The notes under the pieces were generated by a model. It had not been told where the DNA came from. It was given only the letters and a program-made list of their open reading frames with translations, and did not search any database. This document shows positions 23,001 through 33,795 of a stretch of 64,000 nt of DNA, piece by piece (positions within the stretch are counted from its first letter, which is position 1; the number at the start of each line of letters is the position of its first letter). The stretch lies in assembly GCF_018873765.1 (NCBI RefSeq), contig NC_057920.1:11297307-11361306 (forward strand), written 5' to 3'. A program made the position numbers and the translations under genes. The DNA comes from Telopea speciosissima (lineage: Eukaryota > Streptophyta > Magnoliopsida > Proteales > Proteaceae).

Positions 23001-26000
23001 AGTTACAATTATGATTGGTATTTCGTGAATAATGGTTTTCTATGTTTCATTTGGATACATTCCTTATGTGCAGTAAATTTATTTATTATGGATTAGTGTT
23101 ACATGCCTTGACAATTTTTTACATAGTCTCTCTTGCTTATCCCATAAATTGATTCATTTGAGGCTGAGTAAGATGTTTTGAGGGTTTTTCTGGGAAGAAC
23201 CATAGAAGCGTTTTTGTATTTCAGTCATTTGTGCATTATGATGAAGTTGTAACAATAAATTTTTTTCCCTATGAGAACACTTGCTGCTGGTGGTCCTACT
23301 AATTTAATAACTCCTATGCTTGTGATGCATGCTTTGCAGGCTTGAGCATTCTGCTGTTACAACGGCTCCATCTCTAATAGAGGTTTGTACTTCCGTTGTT
23401 ATATCTACTTCATAGGACTGTCAGAGTTGCTAAGCTCACATTTTATTGGTACAGACTGGAAAAGCTTTTACATCAAGGGGAGTAGAAGTGCTTGAACGCG
23501 TGGGTAAGGAAACCATGGATCTACTCATTACAGAGACTGGTATTGAAGTTGAAAAGAATCCCAACGAAGCTGAACAATCAGCTGATGATGAACAACTTTT
23601 TGAGGAGGTGACATTTGACCGATGCTTCTATATTTATGGAGGTCCAGAACAGTTGGAGGTTAGTTCCTTTTTGTTTTTGAGGATGAACCCTCCTTAGTGT
23701 ATCGATGCTTGTAATTATGACATTTAAATGGTAGTTAAAACTCTGATGGACATCAGGAACTGGAGGCCTTGTCCAACCATTCTGCATTATTGTTCAACCG
23801 GAGAAAAGCAAAATTATCATCAGAACAAAAGTCTGTCTATGATGGAAAGCTTAGAGAAGTTCAGCAAATTTTAAGTTTAAGCACTGAAATTGATGGAAGT
23901 GGTGTGGACTCCGACAAAGGAAAAAAAATTGAGACAATTGAAGAGGGAACTGCTGATGAGATGAGAAGTTTACGTGATTCAAGTGTCAGCAAGGCTGCTG
24001 ACATGGCTGCAGGGTAACAGAACTTGGACACAGTCTCTCCTTTATAATTGGCATCCATGTGCGTGTATCTTTTGTTTTTCAAGCTTGCTTGTAGTGGCTC
24101 ATCATGATTTGGTTTTCCGATCATTGGGATGCCTTAAAAAATTCTTGCTGCTGTATGCAACTTTATATGCTTCAAAGGGTTTGAGTTTTCTTTCTTTTCA
24201 TATGCTCATGGCAGTTAATACTATAACTGGTGCCGAGTGATTTGATTTGATTTTAATCTTTTTCAGATCAATATCACTCTAATGATGCAGTTGGTTTCGT
24301 GAGATGGGAAAGAGCTTATCTGTTTGATTGGCTGTAGGTCATGAGGATTGATGACTTGTTTAATAAAATCAGTAGAAAAATGAGAAGTTTCTTCCTTTAA
24401 AGGCCAATGCAACGTACCAGACTAGCAGCAGTAGTTTGTATCCCGTGCTGCTCTGGGGAATCCGACTAGAAACTATACAAACACTTGAAAGCGGCAGAGC
24501 ACCTGTTAGCAATTAGAAACATAGGAATCCATAGAATGATCTAGAACTTCAGTTATGATGGTTATAGTGTGATATAAGTGAGAGCAGCTCCTGGCTTCTT
24601 GGTATGCTGTCTGATGCCACAGGGGTCAACTTTTATATAGGGGGTAGGGCGAAAAGGTAAATTTGGTAAATGAGTAGATTTCTGTACGGGTTAGTTTTTT
24701 AAGGGTCTGGGTGAATTGCTTTCCTGTAGAAGTGGGACCAGGTCAATTGTATAGCACCTGAATGTACACATTTATTTTTCTTTATTCTCATTAATACAAA
24801 TATAAATACCTTTTCAAAAAGAAAATTCGTGAGAGTGTCTGATGCAGTAACGCTTGCTTGGTCTGGCACGAACCTGTTTGGTAGCTCAAAACAAGAAGAA
24901 CCGGATCCAATTTTAGTTTTGGTCCAGTAGGATATTTAGGGGTTTATTTATTTATTTGGGATTATCTTGTACTATTTTATTTTATTGTGTTTTATGTTGG
25001 GTTAACTACTTAGGATATTTGCTTTAGTAGTTTCCTAGTTTTTAGTAGTTATTATTTTCTGTTTTGGGTTAGAGTCTTTTCTTTATATTTAAATACATAT
25101 AACCTCATCGTAGAAAAGTTAGAGTACTGAATATGGAATATTGAATGTTGAGGTTGGAACTTACAGTTTGAGTGTTGCATGCTCCCGCTCACTTTCTCAT
25201 CTCTTTATCTCTTTTCTTTTCTCCCTTCTCTCCCTCTCCCTTGTGTGTGATTATACTTTCTACCTTCCTCTCTTTATTTCCCTTATTCTCTTAATCTCTT
25301 CCCTATCCCTTGGCGTATTCCGTATTCTGCTGTTATCTTTCTTTCCCTGTTACCTGCAGTGTTTTCAGATTGGGTAAGAACCGTTAGAGCTCTTTGTTAT
25401 CCATTAAGCCTGAGATTTTGTGTGTTTTTGGTCCAACAACTCAACAAGGGTTGGAAGTAGTTAGTTTAATTATTTGGTAGTTTATTTTTTGCAAGTCTTA
25501 TATTTGTTTTGAGTTGCATACGTAGGAGATAGTTAGCAAATTATTTCAGTTTCAGCTTTAGAGTCTAACTAGGAGTCATTGAGCCTTTGGTGTTTCTCTC
25601 TAAATACTTGCATTGTAACCAACTTTAGAGTCTAACTAGGAGTCATTGCACCAGTTTGTGTACTCATAATTTCTCAGTTTTCATCATAGTTATGAGTCTC
25701 AGATCTTTTGCATGAAACTTAGCTGATGAAGAAGAATATTAAGATGTCTGTATTTATGCATATTATACATGCTCAGTGTTTGTACATGCCCTTTACATTT
25801 TCAGGTTTGCAAGTTCCTTAGTGGGCCTCGCTGCAAATGAGATTATTCAACGGACTACTGGCAGACTTGAAACCATTCATTCAGAGGGGATCCATGTATG
25901 GGGATGTCTTGAGAAGTTGCTTTCTATTAAGTTTCTGTTAACATAGATTTTTCTCTATATGGTACTTAACTTCTTGATTCTCACACAGAGACTCTCAGAG

Positions 26001-26874
26001 CTGTGCTGCTTCGCTGTGTCTCAACTTCTAATGCTTGGAAAATCTGTCATCTCCAATTCAAGCAAAGCACAGAGTGAAGATGAGGATCCAGAAACTGTGA
26101 AAATTGACTGGCCTGATGATTCCCTTGCGAAGGCAAAGATCATCAGACTCCGTGCACAGTCAATGACTGGAGATATAGAAGCAGTTTTTGACAGTTTTAC
26201 TACAGGTATACTTGAGAATCCTGTCTTTTGATAATTCTGTTTATCTTGGGTGCGAGGTGATTTCATTGCTAACAAGGTTTTGTAATACCTGATATGCAAA
26301 TCATTTGCAACCTTGGTGGAACTACAATTATGTTTTACTTTCATGCCAATGCAATATATTTATTCTCACCTCTTCCTCCTATCTAATCTTTATTTTTGTC
26401 CTTTCTCCCCCCCCCCTCCTTCCCCTAATTCTATTCTTTTCTATCTCTTTTCTATGAAGTGAAAATATGGTAGCATGTCTGGTCGGGTTGGAATTTGTAT
26501 CCATGTTGATAGTTGTTTGACTCAGCTAGAAACTCTTAAAACTGTATCTCCATGTCACAGTTCACAGCCGCTTCCATCTGTTATTTTAGCTCATGAAGTC
26601 AATAAAATCTATACTTACACTGAACTTTATTGAGTATACTAAATCTTGGTTCACCCCCTCAGGTGTCTCAGATGTTATTGAAGCGTATTTGGCAGCCATA
26701 AAGGGGGCCAGTGGAGATGCCCATGAGGCTACTCAACAGACTACTATCCAGGAAAAAGCCAATGCCATCTCCAATCATCTGCGTGCTGACCAGACCATGG
26801 CCTTCGACAAAATCCAGGATGGTCTTCGGTACTTGGCATTTGTAGTTCTTTCAACCTCAATGCCCACTGCATGA
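17007..26874 (+). CDS. FAM114/NOXP20-like protein (DUF719 family)
   Basis: Nine exons join in phase: 17007-17186, 20399-20593, 21090-21187, 23340-23382, 23455-23658, 23757-24013, 25805-25895, 25989-26205, 26663-26874, for 498 residues. The N-terminus is acidic and proline-rich (Glu-Pro repeats, residues 14-28), then a GWGGWG motif at 31-36 and a helical stretch rich in Ala/Val. An acidic Ser/Glu/Asp segment follows in exon 2. The middle has the family pattern of a VLERVGKETMDLL helix, then a FDRCFYIYGG block with ELEALSNHSA downstream. The C-terminal half is predicted helical. Animal FAM114A1/A2 are Golgi/Rab2-associated; the plant role is unknown and inferred only from the family. Introns are large (up to 3.2 kb) and hold a SINE and a foldback element. 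Assignment to the family is by eye from these blocks. Confidence 0.82.
19380..19510. repeat. Direct repeat in intron 1 of the FAM114-like gene
   Basis: A segment beginning CCCCAAATTCTCTTCAAAC and ending AATCTGGTGCAACTATTGTT occurs twice, about 82 bp apart, separated by a run of about 15 C. It looks like a local tandem duplication. Confidence 0.75.
21249..21403. mobile_element. Foldback MITE, copy F, in intron 3
   Basis: Begins GGGATAATGTTCTCTGTGG and ends CAACAGAGAACACGTTC. The arms are complementary (CCTCCGCCGGTACCCCCCTC against GGGGGACGCTGGCGGAGGG; GTCTCTCTCCTCT against AGAGAGAGAC). The centre has AAATGACCCC. It is flanked by perfect 8-bp copies of ATAAAAAA (21241-21248 and 21404-21411), the clearest target duplication in the family. 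Confidence 0.8.
22420..22588 (+). mobile_element. Au-like SINE, intron 3 of the FAM114-like gene
   Basis: tRNA-derived retroposon with a pol III A box (TTGGTGCAATGG near 22431) and B box (GGTTCGAGTC, 22475-22484). It then has the Au-family body words AAGGCTGCGTACAGTATGACC and GGAGCCTCGTGCACTGGGTA, and a short T-rich 3' end. Flanking copies TATCCGTAAAGAAGAAA (22403-22419) and TATCTGTAAAGAAAAAA (22589-22605) form a target duplication of about 17 bp with two mismatches. It is full length and in the sense orientation of the host gene. Confidence 0.85.
24830..25700. other. Possible solo LTR in intron 6, uncertain
   Basis: An A/T-rich block with TATATTTAAATACATATAACC near 25085, then pyrimidine-rich sequence and a repeated segment (TTTAGAGTCTAACTAGGAGTCATTG at 25557 and 25624, reported here only by its ends TTTAGAG and GTCATTG). 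The composition resembles the promoter and R region of plant LTRs. Neither TG/CA ends nor a target duplication could be fixed, so this may be ordinary intron sequence. Confidence 0.25.
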
Positions 26875-29800
26875 AACTTGGTGATCTTCCTCCATGGTTT
26901 GATTTATAGAGGTTTGGTCGGTAATCTTTGTAAATAGTGTCCCTTTCTCCATCATGTTGAGCCTTGGGCTCCAAGTGGATTGTCCTCTGGGTTGCTGCCT
27001 AGGATAAAGCAGGTAAAGTCTAGGACATACCCACCAAAAGTAGGAAGTAGTGAACTTTGTCTTAAGTCATCAAACTGTAAACAATAGTGCAATTCATGTA
27101 CCTACTGCTATTTTTTGCCTCTTGAAAATGTGAAGGTGTGGACTGAAAGGCACAATGGAGACGTCGACAGCAGAGGATTGTGGATCATGGGTGACCTTCG
27201 CTTTGGTATGGATGGATGGGGCGCTATATCCATTTATCACGTGAATTCTGCGTATGTTCTCAAGTACTGTTGAGTTAGATGCTATGTTGATTTGGGTCGG
27301 ATGTTCTACAAATTCGGCCTTTGAGTAAGTGAGTAACACTCAGGAAACGATCACAAGTCTTTTAATTGTTTTATGTTTCGTGTATATGCAGATAGCCAAG
27401 AAAGCAATTTATTAAAATGTGATCAATTCATATGTTCCACTTCCTTTTTGAGAATGGGTCACGTTACGTTCGGCAATATTTTTCCCTTTTTGAGGCTCTT
27501 GGGCCAAGCATTTGAAATGATATGTGACCCAAAGGAATAGAAATAGATAGATGCTAAAGAATGGGAATTGCTTAGGTTCCATATTGGTTCTATATGATAC
27601 GTTGAAACGGGGAAATAAGAAAAGAAAACGGTAGCGGGTTTGAGACAACCCGAGATGGGTTGATACACTTGAGGCGACGGTTCAGTAGCAGTAGCAGTAG
27701 CAGCAGCAATAGAACTCCCCTCCCTTCTCTTTTTAGATAGGCAGACCCCAAAGAAAATTGAAATCCTGATCTTTTAATTCTGAGGTAGGGTTAGTTTTTG
27801 CCGACTTTGCTAAGGGGTTCCCTTTCTTTTTTATAGTTAGGAAAAAGGTTTTCATCCACTGGTCACCTATTGTGTCACATAAAAGGATGATATGAAAAAT
27901 CTAGCCGTTGAATATAAAGGGTGTATAGTCGAGATTGGTTACATATCAATTTTTACACAAGATTGTTTGCTGCCTATGTATTAGCATTTTTTTCTTGGTT
28001 AAGCCGTTTTTTATATTTTCCAAAGTTTTATACTAACACATGATCAATTATGATTGAAATCGAAATTGATAAATAATCTGAGGATCATGTGGCATGCTTA
28101 TACCACAGAATTTTGTTGGATCAGATGATATGATAGTTTAAATTTTTTTTATCCAAATCAAAAGATAATGTTATTATAGTAAGAAACTATAAACAACAAA
28201 GTGAGAATGGAGGAAAAAGAGAAAGATAGAAACAATAAGATTTAGAGTGGTTTGGTAACCTTGTCTATAGTTGCAATCAAGTGATATGTACACATTTGGA
28301 CTTTTCAATATGATCTCTTCCTCTGTCTCTCTCTTCTTGTTGGGAAGAGATGCACTAAAATCTTTTCACTTGTGTGAAAAAAATAAGTAGAAAACGAAAA
28401 ACGAAACAAACAACTACAAATCAAACGAATACAAGATTTAACATGGAAAATCCTCAAACATGAAGGAAAAATCACGGGACAACTCCGAGAATAATCCACT
28501 GATTATAATGATTCACCTTTCAAGTTTATGCCCGAACTTGAGATCTACAATAAGATTGAAAAAGAAATAAACAGCTCTCAAAGAGATTACAATGTTACCT
28601 CACACTTCAACAAAAAAATACTATCAAATTACTTCTAAAAGCCACTAAAAAATTTCTTCCAAAGCTTGGAGAACCCAAAACCGAATAAGGCAAACTACAA
28701 CTTATTACCTAGCTGATGTAGAGAGTGAGATGTAGGAAAATAGCCTAAAAAATGAACCAGATGTGAGAGTAAACATCCACAAAAAAATCTGCACCTCTTC
28801 TCCAAGAGCTCCAATAAAAAAAAAATTCTTAGCTTTACAAGCAAACTAGAATTCATTCTCTTTTCAGAGCTTAGCCTTTTCTCTCTCCTTAAAGAAAACC
28901 CATTAATCTGTCTCTTCCTTTACTTGAAAGAAATCCCACTGCACATTTCACAAAGTGACTCTTTGAATTCTACAACCCTCTAAGGAAAAATAGTGAATGC
29001 CAACTCATTGGTACTTTGACTTCACATGTGTTTGAACCCAACTTAGCCCAACACCCAAACAATGTTCACATGGGGCTGGACCAACATAGTCCAAAACGCA
29101 CTCTCTCTCACACACACACACATTTTCCCTATCTCTTATAATACTGCTAGTATGCAGTGTGTTGGGATGGAAGGAACGTTTTGCTTTTGATGTGAGCAAA
29201 GCACAAAACCATGTATGACACACAAAAAACGTATGTGCAAGAAAGAGCACAAGAAATAAAACAAGGACATATACAAGAGACAAGAGATTTACATTGTTAG
29301 GCAAAATCGCCTACGTCCACGGAGCGAGTCCAAAATTCCATTAGGATAAAACGAAGAATACAATCCTTGTGATATAATCCTCAAACCCAAGCCCTTTTTG
29401 TACACCCTTCTCTCATCCTCTTTCCTTACATTTTGGCTTCTCTTTACCCATCATGGTAGCCACCTCTCTTTCTATATGATTCATTTTTCACCCTTGAAAG
29501 ACTCCACTCTCTTGGAGACTTAGCCTCTTTGAAGACTCCACTTTCTTGAAAACTTGACTTGAAAACTTTCACTTAGTTGGAAGACTCCACTCCTGGCACT
29601 CCCCTTGAAGATTCTACATTCTTCCACTCTCTCTACTTTGGTGATTCTCCACATTCCTCATTGGAAAATTCTAATGAACAATCCAATCGGACAATTGAAC
29701 TAAACCATCAACCAGCCTCGATAATAGACACCAAACCCAACACAATATAGGACCAATTTATTTAACAGAGCAAGAAAGTTTGGATAAGTTTTGGCCGAAA

Positions 29801-30291
29801 TGAAACTGTTTCTACAACAATAGTTGGACCCTACCAAGACAACAAAGGCTAAGAGTGAGTGGAAATTTGATACATTATAACATCAAGTAATTGTCACCAA
29901 CCAACTTCATCATTTTAACATCTTCCATAACACTCATTTGGTACCAACTTTAAGTGATAACTAAGCGACAGAGTTGAAGCAGAGGTAAGGGAATCTTGAA
30001 TGGACTCCAGTTAACAGCTCTGACTAGTAAATGGAGTTTGTGATTTGTACAAACTTTCAACAACTAGTGAGTTGGCTGCAACAACCAGATTTTGAAGGGT
30101 GGCTTAAGGCCTTCTTTCCTTTTTTTTTTCTTTCTTTTTTCTCCAAGTGAGGAGTCTAAACATATCAAGGTCTTCTATGAGAGTAGATCAGTTGTTGACT
30201 TGAGCCATCTACTAGCAGGAGGCAGGTGGGTAGAGGGGAGTACAACTCTTATACGATTTAACAAACTTCGTCGAGTTTAATTCCTTGAGGG
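26875..30291. other. Intergenic DNA with LTR-like debris
   Basis: No gene is supported. 28380-28700 contains AAGATTTAACATGGAAAATCC followed by GGAAAAATCACGGGAC, and 29190-29720 contains GAGATTTACATTG with GCCTACGTCCACGG. Both are common words in plant LTR-type dispersed repeats, and the second resembles the 13247 region. 27690-27715 is a short AGC/AGT triplet run. The rest is A/T-rich with nothing recognised. Confidence 0.4.
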
Positions 30292-30456
30292 CTGGTCTTG
30301 ATGCAATGGTATAGGTTGCTCCATTGTGACCAAGTGGTCACGGGTTCAAGTCTGGAAATAACCTCTTGTGAAAATAGAGGTAAAATTGAGTACATTATGA
30401 CTCTCCCCAGACCTACAACAGGGGGAGCCGCCTGCAGTTTTTGTACTTTTATATTG
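30292..30456 (+). mobile_element. Au-like SINE, second copy
   Basis: Same organisation as the 22420 copy: A box (TTGATGCAATGG), the GACCAAGTGGTCACGGGTTC segment containing the B box (GGTTCAAGTC, 30343-30352), then a diverged body with AGTACATTATGACTCTCCCC and GGGGGAGCCGCCTGCAG and a T-rich end. It is more diverged than the first copy. The flanks around 30280 and 30456 (ATTCCTTGAGG against ATTTCCTTCATTGAG) are only a weak candidate duplication. Confidence 0.75.
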
Positions 30457-31009
30457 ATTTCCTTCATTGAGTACCTTCTCTTTGGGTCAAAATTTAATGG
30501 GTTTTTCTTTTCCTTGAAGTAAACTGTGAACAAATAAGGAGAAAAAACGACCATCAAGTATTCCTATAAGAAGAAAATGTCAGAGAATGCTTCGGTTTCC
30601 ATTAAAAGACTGACGGTGGTTGCCTTCTTGCTGACCATATTAGATTATCTATGGGAGTTTCTATTTTTCGGCTTTGAAACATTTAATAGAAGTTTGTACA
30701 AACTACAAAATGCCTTAAAAATGAAACCTAAGCTCTGCAAGTCCTCAACCACTCAACAAGAAAAAACCAACCCCAGCAGGCCATGAGTTTGAAAAAAAAA
30801 GGAAAATTTAAGGTAAGGTATGTGAGTCTTTAGAAATGGGATCCACCACCGACTAGTCGTGTTTCTCATTTAATATTAGAAATTCAAAATTACACGACCG
30901 TTGAAAGAAAGTGTCTGGAAGCATTTAAAGGGTGAGAGAAGAGAAGAGAAGAATGGATCGATGGTTATAGTTTATTGGGTTTCTAAGTTGTTTTGTGTGA
31001 TAGTGATTT

Positions 31010-31222
31010 GTGAATGAAGGGGAAGAAGGGCGAGGTGGGTTGTCGGTCATGATGGGTGGTGGGGGCGGTGGAACAGAAGTAGAAATTTGGGACAGAGAAG
31101 TGTTAGCGGGAGCTCATCCGTTTCAAACTTTGCCAGAGCAGAAGAAAGAAAAAGAAGAAACCAAAGTGAAAGTCGCCAAGAGTGGAGGATGGAATTTCAA
31201 AGTTTTAAGGCTGTTGGGATAG
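31010..31222 (+). CDS. Short open frame, unknown function
   Basis: A 70-codon frame with a glycine-rich start and a Lys/Glu-rich middle (PEQKKEKEETKVKV), ending GGWNFKVLRLLG. A second in-frame ATG lies 36 bases downstream. I recognise no domain, splice continuation or clear promoter. It may be the first exon of a small gene or a chance frame in purine-rich DNA. Confidence 0.15.
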   Translation: MNEGEEGRGGLSVMMGGGGGGTEVEIWDREVLAGAHPFQTLPEQKKEKEETKVKVAKSGGWNFKVLRLLG

Positions 31223-31361
31223 TACTGCTGCTCTACTACTGGTAGGGTCATGGAAGAAACGGAAGCCTGAGCTGTACGAGAGGAAGAAAGAGAGTGTCTC
31301 CACTCTGAACTGCAACTGTGGAGACTGTTGGGAAGGGTACCCTGATGCGAGGTGGGTGAAT

Positions 31362-31496
31362 AGCGCAACACAGAGTGTAGCGCACCATCCGACGGTCACA
31401 GTATTTGGGCACGTGACCCAACACACAGATGGGGTGTTGGGCTGCGTGCCCAAGTACTGTGGGCCATTGGATGTGCGCTATACTCTGTGTCGCTCT
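31362..31496. mobile_element. Foldback element G
   Basis: The arms are near-perfect complements: AGCGCAACACAGAGTGTAGC at the left pairs with GCTATACTCTGTGTCGCTCT at the right, and ACAGTATTTGGGCACG pairs with CGTGCCCAAGTACTGTG. The loop is only about 15 bp. Size and architecture resemble copies A-F, but the GGGAGA termini are not evident. Confidence 0.65.
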
Positions 31497-31738
31497 ACAA
31501 AGGAGCCCAACGCTAAATGTTCACGTACGTGTACAACTCACAACCACTCAGATGAAACATTTTCACAGTGAATTCCATCTGAACAATTGTGAAACATTCA
31601 CGTAGGTGAACTTTCCCCGCACTTGATGCCTGATGGTGGCCTGATGGTCATAGGACGAAGGTTTTTTTTACCTAATTAGAAGATTAACTTTGATTGTTGT
31701 GGGACCCCATAGGGGATCTAGGTCTTTTACATTGCAGG

Positions 31739-31881
31739 CTACCCATCCTGTCGTGTTGCGTAGACACAAGGCAGCGCACAGTAACCACCTTACCCCTACC
31801 TGAGCGCCTTGCCCAAACTAAGGTAAGGCGATTATTATGCACGGCCCTGTGTCTGTGCGGCACAGGTAGGACAGGGCAGCA
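31739..31881. mobile_element. Foldback element H
   Basis: The arms pair imperfectly: TACCCATCCTGTCGTGTTGC with the reverse complement of GTGCGGCACAGGTAGGACAG, and AGACACAAGG with CCCTGTGTCT. It lies 240 bp from element G and has similar length, without the GGGAGA ends. Confidence 0.5.
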
Positions 31882-32537
31882 TGTCGTGGAAGATCTGTGC
31901 TGCCCCACAGGCCCACATGGTTACAAATATAGGCATCACTATCGGACGATCTGTATTGGTGATGACCGAGGTCGATATTGATCATGGTTTGAGGCATCAG
32001 TGTCTAAACACCTATATCGGGCGATTCTTATTGGTATCAGTAGTCACCGATCCCGATACTCTGTTGTAACGGTTTTGTTTTTTTAATTATTTTTCAAAAA
32101 AATAAAAGGTGAAAAATGAGATAGCTAGAGATGTGTCATGCAGGAGAATCTGGAGTAAAATGTCTACGAGGAGAAACCCTTGAGGGCCGACACGCGTCTC
32201 TGAAATCTGTAGGAAATCAGTCATCAAACCTGCGCCTGCGCCTGCGCCTGTGCCCGATCTGCTTGTCGTCTCAGCCTCTTCTGCGCATATTCCACACCCT
32301 CTCTCTCCACTCTAATAAACGACAAGAGGGTGAAGACAGAAGAACAGTCGACCAACCTTCCCCGCCCGCCGCAGCTCTTTCTCTCTCTCTCTCTTTCTTC
32401 CAGGGTTTATGTATGCTTTCCTTTTCGGTTACTTGAAAGTACCGATGGAACAAGTGACTGGAGAGGGTTCATAGCCAATTAAACAATACTTTATCTTTCT
32501 CCAACCTCTCTCCCCTGAGCCCTTGTGGCCTTGTGGG

Positions 32538-33795
32538 TAGGGATGTAAATGAATAATCGTAAACTTGAATTCGATTCGCATCCGTATACGATTAGAGATA
32601 TTTGGAAAAAAATCTGAATACTCTGATAAAAATTCAAATTCAAATATTTAATTATAAAAAATTAAGTAAATAATGATCTTGAGGGTTTTTATGATCTAAA
32701 ATTATGAATTGAGAGTGAATTGTATCCATTAAGGGGAGGAAGGTTTGGATTACACAAGGTAGAGGTGTAAATAGATGGTCAAAAATTCGAATTCAATTCG
32801 CATACGAATTCATCCGAATCCATTTAGAGGTATCCGTATTCAATTAAAAAATATTCAAATTCGATTACATCCGATCCGTATCTGAGCCGAATCCGATCTT
32901 ACAATCCTACTTGTGGGTGCATGGAGGAAGAAATAAAAACCTCCAATGGTGTAGAGTAGAGTAGTGGTATTCCACGAAGAAGGAACTCCCAAGGAAAGTA
33001 ATAAGTAATGAGTGTGAACAGACATTGCGGGGACAGAGAAATCCGGCAGAAACAACGTATGACTGATTCGAGTAGTGGCGAATGCCGACTGGGCAAGGGA
33101 AGCCTCCCTGAGTCTCTCCACCAATCCTCGCCCCCCACCTCAGGGGTGCCCACAACGAATTATTGCCTTCCACGCAGCTCGACATCATCATGCCTCTCGT
33201 GAGAGTCATTACTTCCCTACTCGCCCTCTCCAGTCTCCCCATTCTCCCCTGAGTTCGCCTTCATTGATTTTCACCTCTTATCTCTGTCCCTGATATTGGC
33301 AACAATTTGAAACTTTTGAGTTTCACAGTTAAAATTCATTGGATCCGGTTCATGGTTCATAATTCTGGTATTATTTTGGGATGTAAACAGATTGGATGTG
33401 ATCGGAGTCAGATATTCTCTATTGAATATCGATACCTCTAAATAGATTCAGATGCGGATTGGATCCGAATTTTTGATCATTCGTTTACATCTCTACCTTG
33501 TGTAACCCGGACCTTCCTCCCCCTAGCTAGCAAATACAATTCACTCACTCTCAATCAATATCTCTTAGATCATGATTCTCTTTTCATCATATTCTAGAAC
33601 TTGTTGAATCTTTAAAAACCCTCAAAATCATTATTTATTTAATTTTTTATTATTAAGCATTTGGATTTTTTTCCAACGGATTTTAATCGGAGTATTCGGA
33701 TTATTATTTGGATATCTCTAAATGAATATGGATGTCCCTAAACGGATACATATGCGGATTCGGATTCAGATTTCGATTATCCATTTACATCCTTA
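32538..33795. mobile_element. Long inverted-repeat element, hAT-like ends
   Basis: The left end TAGGGATGTAAATGAATAATC and the right end GATTATCCATTTACATCCTTA are inverted copies, and complementarity continues inward over tens of bases (CGCATCCGTATAC against the GGATACATATGCGGATT region). A second, inner pair is nested inside: AGGTGTAAATAGATGGTCAAAAATTCG at 32763 (given by ends AGGTGTAAAT and AAAATTCG) pairs with TTTTTGATCATTCGTTTACA at about 33468. The 1.26-kb element has no transposase frame. The central 400 bp (32900-33300) is unlike the arms and is not recognised. The 8-bp flanks match only partly. Confidence 0.55.
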
